This document shows, one piece after another, positions 34,929 to 46,054 of a stretch of DNA of 64,000 nucleotides (position 1 is its first letter; every line of letters begins with the position of its first letter). The position numbers were made by a program, and so were the translations under genes. This DNA is from Quercus robur. Lineage: Eukaryota; Streptophyta; Magnoliopsida; Fagales; Fagaceae. Below the pieces are notes generated by a model. It searched no databases. It had not been told where the DNA came from and worked only from the letters and a program-made list of their open reading frames with translations. The stretch is from NCBI RefSeq assembly GCF_932294415.1, contig NC_065541.1, positions 32,645,790 to 32,709,789 on the forward strand, written 5' to 3'.

Positions 34929-35020
34929 CCTACCGCCTATTTGTCAGTTTGTGGTGGAACCAGTAATTAAAGGGTGACACACAAGTAATACTACTTACTA
35001 GAAGTTTTCCAAAAACACCA

Positions 35021-35055
<35 letters not shown>
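35021..35055. repeat. AAT microsatellite
   Basis: About eleven AAT units, within repeat copy A. Confidence 0.9.
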
Positions 35056-35058
<3 letters not shown>

Positions 35059-35114
35059 CTAGAAGAATAACTATTTGGATTTTATTACTTACTTTAAATT
35101 GAAATGTTATAAAA

Positions 35115-35285
35115 TAGAAGTGCTATTTTAACAACATTTTCACAACAAATCATATGTGGTAAGTTGTTATTGGTTCTAATTTGAATCCACAACTTAAATT
35201 CCCTACCTATTACAACCAATAATAACCTATCACATAAGATTTGTTGTGAAAGTATTGTAAAAATGTTGCGGACATAACATTTCTC
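35115..35285. mobile_element. Mutator-like MITE, 171 bp, 11-bp target duplication
   Basis: ATGTTATAAAA flanks both sides (35104-35114, 35286-35296). The termini TAGAAGTGCTATTTTAACAA and, from the right, GAGAAATGTTATGTCCGCAA lead into a shared inner inverted stretch (cacaacaaatc.tatgtg), giving a fold-back structure. The 9-11 bp duplication points to the Mutator superfamily. A related sequence lies at about 36,285-36,440. Confidence 0.75.
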
Positions 35286-36105
35286 ATGTTATAAAACTAT
35301 ATGAGATCAATAAACCGAAATGGGTCAAAATGGTATGTCGAAATAGATTGATACTGAAATATTCAGTTTCATTGGACAAACCGAATTGGGGTCCGAAACG
35401 ATATTCATAACTTTGATAAATTCCATGGGCTTGTAATATTATAGTAATAAGTTTAAGAACTTAAAGTATTGTTCATCATTGACTTTAAGTGAAATACTTA
35501 TGATATAGTATTTTGCCAAGTATTGATAACCTTAGGCTTTTTACTAAATTGTGCCAAGTAGCTAGTTTGAGTTTTTAATAGTACCAATGTAAATTGGGTT
35601 TTTGATATTGCCAATGAGAATTGAGCTTTTGATATATTGCCAATGTGAATTGGGCTTTTGATAATTAATTTGCCATGGGCTTGAACTATAGGCTTTGATT
35701 ATGAGATTTGAATTCCATTGATAAAATTGTCATGGGTTTAAACCATAAGCTTTGACAATGAATTTGAATTTCATTAATAAAATTGCTTTGTCATGGACTT
35801 AAATCATGGGCTTTTGAAATATTACTAAGCATAAGTAGTCTTAGACTTTAAAAAGAATGAGTAGTGTGCATTGGGCTCGTAGGGCAGGTTTTGAATTTAG
35901 CTAAACAATGATAATGGAATTAGATAAGATATGAGTTTTTGGGTTTTTTGTGATAGTTTATATTGTGGCCTAATTTAGATAATGAGATAAGAAATATTTG
36001 TGAGTCAATGGGATGAGAAATATTCATGGAAATGCTAAATAATTTATGGGTGATATTTTGGTATTTTTTGGTGAATAAATAAATGTGATTAAATAGGATT
36101 GGGGC

Positions 36106-36754
36106 CAGTGGCGGCTCTACATGCAAGCCAGGGTGGTTATAAGACCACCTTGACTTGCAAAAAAATGTATGTGTATATATATATATTTGCCAAAAAAAAT
36201 CATATGCTAAACTAACTTATTGTGACTACCTTGATAAAAAATTTGAAACTTATGTATTACAAAAATTTGGGTTCAACAAAAATAAGAGTAGTGCTAGTAC
36301 ATTCACATTATTTTCACAACAAATCTAATGTGGTAAGCTGTTAATGATTCTAATTTGAGCCAAATACTAATAATATTTTTTTATCCACTAATAACAACTT
36401 TTTGCATAAGATTTATTGTAAATGTAGCATTACTCCAAAATTAATTTTGCCCCCAAACATAACTAATCCTTTTTTTTAAAGCTTAAATAACAACAATAAA
36501 TATTACCCAAATAACAACAAACATAAATCAAACAAAAACAATACAAGACCAAACAACAAGAAGTAAAAAATTATTCAACAAAACCTATTATAAAAAAAAA
36601 ATAAAATAAAGATAAAATTTGTAGCTTGTTCAACCTATTCAATAAAAATAATTTCTAATTTCATTTTTACTTAAAAAATGGTACCAAGAAAAATAATGTG
36701 GTAATTTAAATTTTTTAGTGACCACCCTAAATAAAATTTTTTGAACCGCTACAA
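36106..36754. mobile_element. hAT-type MITE (CAGTGGCGG ends), 649 bp
   Basis: Starts CAGTGGCGGCTC; the right end is a degenerate ccgctacaa. The flanks are ATTGGGGC (36098-36105) and ATTGGGGT (36755-36762), an 8-bp duplication with one mismatch. The paralogous repeat at 54,190-54,225 (reverse strand) has the same flanks joined with no element, which confirms the boundaries. Inside lies sequence related to the MITE at 35,115-35,285. Confidence 0.82.
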
Positions 36755-36762
36755 ATTGGGGT

Positions 36763-37890
36763 ACATGGCATGAGTGAAAAAAATTGTACCTCAACAAGTA
36801 GTTTTTTGTTTTCTTCACTGTAAAAATACTTTTTATTCCAAGGCACTAACTAGGTGATTTTAAAATTTTTAAAGTTTATTTAATAGGATAAAAAAGAGAA
36901 CCTAAATCAAATTTTATAAATCAAACACATATTTTTGCCATTTTCTTATGACTAGTTTAAAAAATTGCCTGCGATCCCATGGAGGATTTCTCCACAATAA
37001 ACATTTTGAAAACTCAAGCCATGGTCCGTAGTCCATACTTCATGCTTCATACACAAATTAAGACAAAAAATAATGAAAATTTGAAAAGACAAAAGAAAAA
37101 GTTGATTTTGCATTAATTAAAATTTTTTGATTAATTTGGCCCCCACTTAGAAAAAGTTTCTTTCTTCGCCCGTCCTTTTCTATCAAACTCGTGGAGGATT
37201 CACACCGTCACACCGTCACACCGCGTTGAAATATGAAAACTTACCTTAAGCAATAAGTAATAGGAACAAAGATAATGTATTTATTCTCAAACAAGAATAT
37301 TTTTTTTTCTACAGAAAAAAAAAAAGAAAAAAGTAAAAGAAAAAAACCAATAGAGGATTCAGCCTTCATAGTTCTCATGTGAATGAAACAAACACACTCC
37401 AACAAAGATACCTGAATGAAGGGTCGGGGAGTTTAATATAGACAAGGCAATGTATTCAATTATGCAAACAGACAAAAGAAAGGTTTATTTATTTATTTTG
37501 AGAAACAAGAAAGGTTTATTTGCCTTCTCAAAAAAGAAAAAAGAAAGGTTTATTTGGTAGTAAACTAAAGACACAAACTTTGGAAAAATTATATGGCCCT
37601 CACACTTAGCAATTTGTAAAATAAACGGTAGATAAATGATATGGTCTATTATAAATACATTTTTTTTATATAAGATAAAATTTTTAATTTAAATTAATCT
37701 AAGTATATCAATATATAGTTCTTTCTTAGAGACTTGAAGCTGATTCTTCTCCCACATTTTATATGCACTTATACTTATGGCGTAATTGTCGACGCATGAG
37801 TACAATATTATTTCTTCAAACTTTGGCCCCCCCTCTCTCTCTGTTTGCTTCTCCTGGGTCCTCGCCGGTCCTATAGGACACACGCTTCTC
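36763..37890. other. Intergenic region upstream of the fimbrin gene
   Basis: The first 40 bp still belong to repeat R. The rest is AT-rich with no gene. A triple 'caccgtcacaccgtcacaccg' run lies near 37,200. A TATATAAG sequence (37667-37674) is a possible TATA box but lies about 200 bp from the probable 5' UTR, so it is not called as the promoter. Confidence 0.45.
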
Positions 37891-38514
37891 TCTCATACCA
37901 CATAACCCCCTGTTCCATTCCTTTCATATGTATCAAAACCAAAAACAAAAAGAAAAACTCATAGTCTCTCTCTCTGGATAAAAGAATGAGAAAATCAGAA
38001 AGATTTCATTTTTAGGACTACTTTCTCAGACTCTATAAGGTACTTCCTCATTTCTCCCTCTAAATGCGCATTTTGCTTCGTGGGTTCTTATCATATTTAT
38101 TCAATTTTGATTCTTTTTCTTTGTGTCTATTGGTTTAGAGGTTCAAAACTTCATTTTGCTACATGGGTATTGATTAATTTCTTACTTTGGTTTAATTTTG
38201 ATTCATTTTCATTGAAATGATTGCTTCTCTTATGCCCCTTGTTGGATTTCATTATTGGATCAGTCTAAAACCGCTTAATTATATATTCATGCACGTTAAG
38301 TTAGACTTAGATGTATACTATGGTTTCTTAATTGGGTTTTTATTTTCTTTTTACATGTATGGATCTGAGTTTGTGTTTTGTTGTTCTTGGATTATTGAAT
38401 TTTATGCCACCTTTTTGTGCTTCTGATATGGTATATATGTATTATGTGACTATGTAAATCTTGTTGAAGTTTAGCGTTCTTGGTGTTGGGGAATTTGCGC
38501 AAACAAAGGTCAAA
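37890..38514 (+). promoter_or_regulatory. Fimbrin 5' leader with probable 5'-UTR intron
   Basis: A C/T-rich leader is followed by a good donor (tataag/gtacttcc, about 38,039-38,041). A T-rich intron-like stretch runs to a possible acceptor (gtttag/cgttc, about 38,474), 40 bp before the ATG. A leader intron is common in plant cytoskeletal genes; the transcription start is not visible. Confidence 0.5.
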
Positions 38515-39015
38515 ATGTCTAGTTTTGTGGGTGTTCTTGTTTCTGATTCATGGCTTCAGAGCCAATTCACCCAAGTCGAGCTTCGCACCCTGAAATCCAA
38601 AGTAAGCATTTATTTGTTCTCCAAATATGTGCAATTTGGATGATATTGAATTATATACATTTGTTTTGTTTTGTAATAGTTTATGATTAATTGTCAATTT
38701 TGGGGTGATATTAACTGGGTTGCATTTGTTTTAGTATGTTTCTGTAAGGACTCAATCTGGCCGTGTCACGGTGGGAGATTTACCAAGCATTTTTGTGAAG
38801 TTGAAGGCTTTCACTGAAATGTTTAAAGAGGATGAGATTAAGGCTATGTTGGAGCAGTCTTATAAGGATATGGATGAAGAAATTGATTTTGAATCCTTCC
38901 TTCGGGTGAGTTTTTGAAGTACAAGGTTTTCATGCTTTTTGCTCATTTATTCACACACTTATAATGGCATTGATCATTGGAGAATGAATTATGCTCTATT
39001 TTTTATTAGTTTTCA

Positions 39016-39086
<71 letters not shown>

Positions 39087-42000
39087 GTTCATATGAAATG
39101 GATTGAACTGAGCAAGTTGTGGAAATTTATTAATTGGCAGGCACATATAAATTTGCAATCCCGAGCAACAGCAAAATCACCCGGTTCAAAGAATTCCTCT
39201 TCATTTCTCAAGGCCACCACAACAACTGTCCACCACTCCATTAATGAATCTGAGAAGGCTTCCTATGTTGCCCACATTAACAGTTACTTGGCAGAAGATC
39301 CATTTTTGAAGAAGTATCTTCCTCTTAATCCATCTACAAATGCTTTATTTGATCTTGCAAAGGATGGAGTTCTTCTCTGGTAGATGCACTGGATCCACTT
39401 AGTTATTTTTTAAGATTTTTTTATGCTTGTTGATGGTGCTTGTGTTTGTTGACGCTTTTAATTGCTTCATGTAGTAAGCTTATTAATGTAGCTGTTCCTG
39501 GGACCATAGATGAGCGAGCTATCAACACTAAGAAGGCCCTTAATCCATGGGAGAGGAATGAAAATCATACCCTCTGCCTCAATTCTGCAAAGGCTATTGG
39601 CTGCACAGTGGTTAATATTGGCACACAGGACTTGATTGAAGGAAGAGTAAGTTCAGCTACTACCAGCTACCAATTGGAATTTTCTTGTCTTATTTTTCTT
39701 TGTGTTTTAAATTTTCTCAAGTTTTTTATTTTCTGTTTTTGTCCCCTTTATGTTGGTTTTGTAGCCACATCTGTTACTTGGCTTGATTTCTCAAATAATC
39801 AAGGTATGCAACTTGAACTTGTTCCTTTATGCATTGCATATAATCTCTTAGGACTTAGACATCATGATAAAGGTGGTGATCTAATTTCAACCTAAGAGAC
39901 TTGAGTTAGGTTATCAGTGTTTACACCATTGATTCTGTTGTGTTTTCATATGATGGCAACTTTAGATTCAACTACTAGCTGATCTCAATCTGAAGAAAAC
40001 TCCTCAACTTGTGGAATTGGTGGATGACAGCAAGGTCATTTTTTTCTTTTTGTTCTTCGTTATCTATGTTTGAAAATATGCAAGGATAATACTTTTTGCA
40101 CTTTGCTATATATGCTAGAACCTAGAAACAGTGGTTACATATTTATTATGCTAATGTAATCCTATAAAAAATCAGCAGGATGTGGAGGAGCTTCTGGGCT
40201 TACCACCTGAAAAGGTTTTACTTAAATGGATGAATTTCCATCTGAAGAAAGCTGGTTATGAAAAACAAGTTACAAACTTCTCTTCTGATGTGAAGGTAAG
40301 TGAATACTCACTTGTTGATGACTGAACACTTTATGCTTGTATCTAATAGCAGAGAATTTATTTTTAAGTTGGCATGGCTTAGGGATAAGAATAATTATTC
40401 TGGGTTTGACTATCTCATGTATATAGAGTTTCCAGCTGAGATTTTACAGGTTCTGGACAATGGTGAATAAATTGTGAAAATATGGTTATATCATACTGAC
40501 TCACAAAAGAAAATAAGATTTGTCATCGCATTCCTAATGTCCTGTCATTGTTTTAGGAAATAGTAAGATGTTAGCTTTAAGGAAAAGATTTGTGTTTGTA
40601 ATCATGCATCATATATTTGAGCCACCACATGGCTAGAATTAGACTCATACTTAATGATTATAGAAAATAGTAGAGTGAGACATTTATATCTCATGTTTTG
40701 GATGTGCTGTGTACGATGTTGTCTTAACCTTAGTTCATTTGTAGGATGGAGAGGCATATGCATTCCTTCTCAATACTCTTGCACCTGAACACTCAGGTCC
40801 CACTGCTTTGGATACAAAAGATCCTACAGAAAGAGCAAACATGGTTCTTGCGCATGCAGAGAAATTGGATTGCAAAAGATACCTCACTCCTAAGGACATC
40901 GTTGAGGGTTCACCAAATCTTAATCTTGCATTTGTTGCACAAATATTCCAGCATAGGTGAGGAATGACATCTTAAGTTTATTCCTTTTTAGGTTTGCACA
41001 AATAAGCTTGTCATCTCCCCCTCCCTCTCTCCCCACCTCTCCTCTTTCGTAATCTGAAACCATGACTTCTTTTTTTGGGTTATTTTTTGGTTATTGAACT
41101 TTTGACCCCTTATGAACTGATTCTAAGTTTCTCCCCCTTATTCTGTCTTCTGATTTATATGATATGATCAATGCATTATTTTAACCTGCTAGTTATTGTA
41201 GTAGACTGTCTCTTTTCTACATTTTGGTTATTGATTTTTATCTTATGCTTTTCTATAAAGATTTGTTGCAGGTTCAAAATGTGTCCTAGTTTTGCATAAG
41301 TTGTGGGAGACACACGAGGTTTCTAAGATCCCTTATGTGCCCTTTGGAAATATGATGCCATTATTTATTGTTTAAATATGTTCATTCTAAGTCAATCTTA
41401 TGACCTTTCAGAATAAATATGATGATGCTGATATTAAAAACAACAATAACAAATTACTAGGAATTTATTAATTTTGTTATTAGGCTTAGTTGGTTTTTAT
41501 GTAGTGCTTCTGTTAGATTTGGTCTAGAAATATGCACCTAGTTTTGTGCATGCATATTTGCTATTTACAACAATCAGCCATGTAGGCTTGGACCAAAAGA
41601 TGAAGAGAAGAGACAAACTGATGTGAAGTCTCTCTCTATTGTAGAAGAATTAGCATGGTAGCTGTTCTTGTAACGACCCAAGGAAAAGCGCTAGCCACAT
41701 TTGCGCTATACCTCAAAAGGACTAATCACAATTGGGGCTCCTTGCAATTGTTAATAAAGCCCAGTTCAACCCAGTAAATACCCGATGTGGGACTCATCAC
41801 ACACCCACACACATCACACAATCAATCAAATTGGGGTATCACAATCTCTCCCACTTAAATCCCTAACGTCCTTGTTAGGGCCCACTTTGTGGGGTAGTGT
41901 CTCTGAACCCACATGGGCCTACTGGGCCGGTTCTGATACCATATGTAACGACCCAAGGAAAAGCGCTAGCCATATCTGTGCTATACCTCAAAAGGATTAG

Positions 42001-45000
42001 TCACAATTGGGACTCCTTGCAATTGTTAATAAAGTCCAGTTCAACCCAGTAGATACCCGATGTGGGACTCATCACACACCCACACACATCACACAATCAA
42101 TCAAATTGGGGTATCACAGTTCTGAATTTTACAAGTTTGTGCATCATAGTAAATTTAACCTATACAGCCACTTCATCCCCTTCATTCACTGGTGCTTGTA
42201 TTTTTAATCCCTTAAATGGCACAGTAATTTTATTGAGAGACCTGTTGATCTTTTGAAATCTTTGATAGTTGGGAGTCTTGGGACTTTGTTTGAGTGGTCC
42301 TGTATTTGGGGTTTACACAATGTATTTCCATTTTTTATTTTCTACACTCTGTAAATTGTTCTCTTTGATTTGTTTGTAATTGTTTCGAGTACAATCTATT
42401 CACCATCGTGAACATGATTTTTTTTTTTTTTTTTCCTCAATGAAGTTTTTATTACCTATAAAAAAAGGGTTCCTTTTTGTGCAGCACAATTGTCTTCATG
42501 GTAATTTCTGATGGTACAACAATATAAAATTGTAATTATTTTTTGTGCATGTCCTAGCTCTGCGGTTGTTTTAATTTATGTTGATGGCATATAATTTTCT
42601 CTGCAGGAATGGCTTGACAGTTGACACCAAAAAGATGTCCTTTGCTGAGATGATGACAGATGATGCACAAACTTCTCGTGAGGAGAGATGCTTCCGATTG
42701 TGGATTAACAGTCTTGGAATTGCTACATATGTTAATAATGTTTTCGAGGATATCAGAAATGGGTAAGGTTTTTGTTTTCCCCCAGTAGTGTCAAGCCCAT
42801 ATGAATCTTGATGGAAGATGAATTCATTTTGCTCGCAGATGGGTTCTTTTAGAAGTTCTTGACAAAGTTTCACCAGAATCAGTTAACTGGAAGCAGGCAT
42901 CAAAGCCTCCTATAAAGATGCCATTTAGAAAAGTTGAGAATTGCAACCAAGTTGTAAAGATTGGGAAGCAATTAAACTTCTCCCTTGTGAATGTAGCTGG
43001 AAATGATATCGTGCAAGGAAATAAAAAGCTCATACTAGGCAAGTTTCAAAACTACTTAACTTCTGTTATCTTGCTTATTACTACTGCTCCATTCAATCTA
43101 TCCATATGATTCATGCCTATGCTTGATGGAGTCATGGAAGATTAATATGCTATTACTTTGCAAATTCGCCTATTCAAGAATTATTTTATTGAGTCCTTGT
43201 GTGAAGTCCAATTGAAGTGAAAGATGTGCCCTTATATGGTCTAAGTATGAGTCTTTTAGGGTTAAAACAGTTTTTAATTTGGGTTTTTATTTTATTAGTT
43301 ATGGTCAGTTTTATATTGAGGGGCAAATCTGTAATCTCTGCAATTCCTGCGAATTAAGGGTATTTTGGTAATTTAGTTGAGTCTAGAATCTTCTAGGGTT
43401 TTAAGTATCTTAGGTTTATTTACTTTCGGTCCAAGTTAATATTTATTAGGTTTTATTAGTAGTCCTAATACAAGTAAGAGTCTTTATATATGTTGTGCTC
43501 AATGTATTCAAAGAGAATAGAATGAGTTGATTAATAAAATGAGTGTTTTGAGCAATAGGCATGTTGACCTTTGTTGTTTCTCTCTCCTTCTCTCTTCTCT
43601 TTATTTTCTCTTCTTTCTTTCTAAGGTTACTGTTCACGGGAATTGAGCAATATAACCTCTGTATTTTGCCAATGAGCTTAATTTCAAATGGAACCTCCTT
43701 CCTTTGAAAGAGCAGGGGGCGGGTCCGGTCATGAATTCAAGATCCTCCAAATGCATGTGTAGACTTCCCAATTAAAAAGAGAAATAAATAAAGTCTGTTT
43801 TTTCCCATTAAGTTATTCTTGTGGCCAACTTAAGAAAATCTTTAGACAGGTCCTTTTGTTTACATATTCTTTAATATGAACAAAGGGTCAACGTGTAATA
43901 TATGGACATATAACACAATTGTGTGTAATCCTTCACTAATTATATTTCTTAGTTGCCAGGCTTATAGGTATGAAAATCTTTTCCTAATTTAGATTAAATG
44001 AACCCAAATCTTTGAAATGGAACACTTGTACATATTGATCAGGCAGTTCAAAGGTTGGAAAAATATAGTAAATTTTGCCTGTGTGATAGTTGCCTTTATT
44101 ATAGAAGAACATTAAGATGCATAAATTGGGCCAGAGAAGAGGCCATATATCAAGGCTATTAGGTGCGAACACCACAGGATCAGGCCTTTTGTTTGATTGG
44201 GTTCATTGGTAATTGGGAACTCTCTAACTGTCTAACCTTTCAATTAATCTTTACAGTACTTTGGTTCTTTTCCACTTTCAATTGCACTTTCTACTCAAGA
44301 AAGTTTAATTGGTAGAGCATGCTATACTGTTAGAAACCACTTAACACCTTGCCTCCTGTCCCACCTGCAGCATTTTTATGGCAACTCATGAGGTTCACCA
44401 TGCTCCAACTCTTAAAAAACTTGAGATCACACTCTCAAGGTAAAAAGGGTAAAGAGATAACAGACACTGATATTCTAAACTGGGCAAACAACAAAGTGAA
44501 GAAGGCAGGTAGAACCTCCCAAATGGAAAGCTTCAGGGTAATCAAGTAATCAATGACCTTGTTTTACAATCTGATTCTAACCTATGATTGATGATATTTG
44601 TGTCTAAATTAACTTGCCTTTTTAGGATAAAAACCTTTCAAATGGAATTTTCTTCCTGGAGCTTCTTAGTGCTGTAGAGCCAAGGGTGGTTAATTGGAGC
44701 GTTGTTACAAAGGGAGAAACAGGTATGTCAGTTTTCTTATCGTTCAAGTGCACAACACAATGTGGAATTTGCCAAGCTTGCACCTTTTTGGCTTACTACA
44801 TAAAACAAGAAGAATAGATATGCATGAAACAATGGGAAAGTTTCTCACTTAACTGTTTCTAACATTGCAGAGGAAGATAAGAAGTTGAATGCAACATATA
44901 TAATCAGTGTTGCACGAAAGCTGGGTTGCTCCATTTTCTTGTTACCTGAGGAAATAATAGAGGTAAGATTCTTCTAATAATGTTGGATGTGTATATTTCT

Positions 45001-46054
45001 CCTCACATTTTGCTATCTTTCCTCTCAAAAAAAAAAAAAAAAAAAAAAACCTTCTCACATTTAACACCATGATGTAATGAAACATTTGGAGATTCTATTT
45101 CAGTAGTCCATTTTGTGGAGATTATGATTCTGAGCCGCCTGTATACTCATTCAACTTATAGAGAGATAGAGAGCATATTCAAATTGTATTATTTTGTAGT
45201 CTTTCTTTTAGTAGTGGATTTTACACTGAAGTGCTAATCAACCTAGTTGCTCTGCACCTCTTTAGATCTTTCAGTCCAAAATTTTGTGCGCATTTGGGAG
45301 AGTTTGTTTTTACTGGCATATTGGGCTTACAAAATAATCTGGCAAAGCAAAGCTTTAAAAAGTTGTACATTAGCTATAAAAAGTTAAATAAGCTGGAAAT
45401 AGGCTCTGGGAAACGAACCTGCAGCCATTGCACAATGTTACGTTTCTTAATTGATGGTTTGTATGAAGGTCTCTGGTATACTCCCTGTATACAGTGTTTT
45501 TCCCTTTTCAATAAAGTACGTTTTTTATAAAATAAAATAAAATAAATCAATGGTTTGTATGAAGTTTTGTAATTACCCCTTTTGAATGAAGGGTGAAGAA
45601 GTCCACGAGCAGATGTTATTGAGTTGACTCACATATTAGGAAAAAAAAATGATTAAGCTGACTTCTTTCTGGCTAACAAGTGAACTGGATTCAGCTATGC
45701 TGCAACTGCAATTGACATTTACAAATGTATAAAATACATGACTCTTAACTAATTTTTTATTCATATTTTCCATAACAACAGGTAAACCAGAAGATGATCC
45801 TTATTTTGACAGCAAGCATCATGTACTGGAGCTTGCAGCAACCAGCTGAGGAGTCAGAGTCATGCCCTGCTGAAGACAGTAACATTCCTGATGCATCCCC
45901 TGCATCTTCAGTGGATGGTGAAAGCGAAACACCTTTGGATGGTGAGGTCTGTAATTTGGCCATAAACTATGCTGCTTCAGATACTGCCCCTTCAGATACT
46001 GCCCCAGAGGTCGAAAATGAGGAATCCCCTGATAAGGTTGAAGAAAAGGACTAG
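38515..46054 (+). CDS. FIM: Fimbrin (plastin), actin-bundling protein, 14 coding exons
   Basis: Cross-links actin filaments into bundles in the cytoplasm. Coding exons: 38515-38601, 38735-38905, 39141-39379, 39475-39646, 39765-39803, 39966-40034, 40179-40295, 40745-40956, 42607-42762, 42839-43038, 44371-44537, 44626-44722, 44871-44962, 45782-46054. They sum to 2,091 nt (696 aa plus stop) with no break, near the usual plant length of about 690. The start [20 protein letters not shown] is the conserved fimbrin N-terminus, followed by a degenerate EF-hand-like region and four calponin-homology domains (about residues 122-245, 265-370, 390-500, 515-625; for example [17 protein letters not shown] and [17 protein letters not shown]). 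The C-terminus is acidic. One intron is GC-AG (43039-44370). The 1.65-kb intron after 40956 holds a TRIM element. Intron 43039-44370 also has LTR-like sequence near 43,430-43,680. Confidence 0.95.
39020..39086. repeat. CT/CA compound microsatellite in fimbrin intron
   Basis: (CT)n at 39020-39049 runs into a CA-rich tract to 39086, ending about 55 bp before the next coding exon. Confidence 0.9.
41669..42118 (-). mobile_element. TRIM retroelement (450 bp) in a fimbrin intron
   Basis: Two 175-bp direct repeats (41669-41843 and 41944-42118) have TG...CA ends and differ at about 8 sites, all transitions. GTTCT flanks both sides (41664-41668, 42119-42123). On the minus strand, TGGTATCAGAA lies 2 bases after the 5' LTR (41941-41931), matching the initiator-methionine tRNA primer-binding site. 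A purine tract (AAGTGGGAGAGA) sits just before the 3' LTR. The internal region is only 100 bp and non-coding, which defines a terminal-repeat retrotransposon in miniature. It lies antisense to the gene. Confidence 0.93.
42280..42475. other. Possible LINE 3'-end remnant in intron
   Basis: T-rich stretch (42,418-42,435) followed by 'cctcaatgaagtttttattacctataaaaaaa', which resembles the 3' ends of plant LINEs. No coding part is attached. A similar tail-like stretch (ataaagtacgttttttataaaataaaa) is at about 45,510-45,545 in a later intron. Confidence 0.35.

Larger units (their letters stand above)
33655..36105. repeat. Right part of dispersed repeat R, copy A
   Basis: Continues the repeat interrupted by the hAT element. 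33,680-35,840 contains many degenerate copies of phrases like 'ccatgggctttaaataa' and 'attgccaatgtgaattgggcttttgat', a decayed tandem structure. From about 35,735 to 36,803 (excluding the MITE) it aligns well with the reverse complement of about 54,150-54,590. No coding capacity. Confidence 0.65.

Noticed and set aside
45231..45530. 99-codon frame in a fimbrin intron
   Set aside because: No domain; the region looks like a retroposed 3' end, and the flanking exons join in frame without it.
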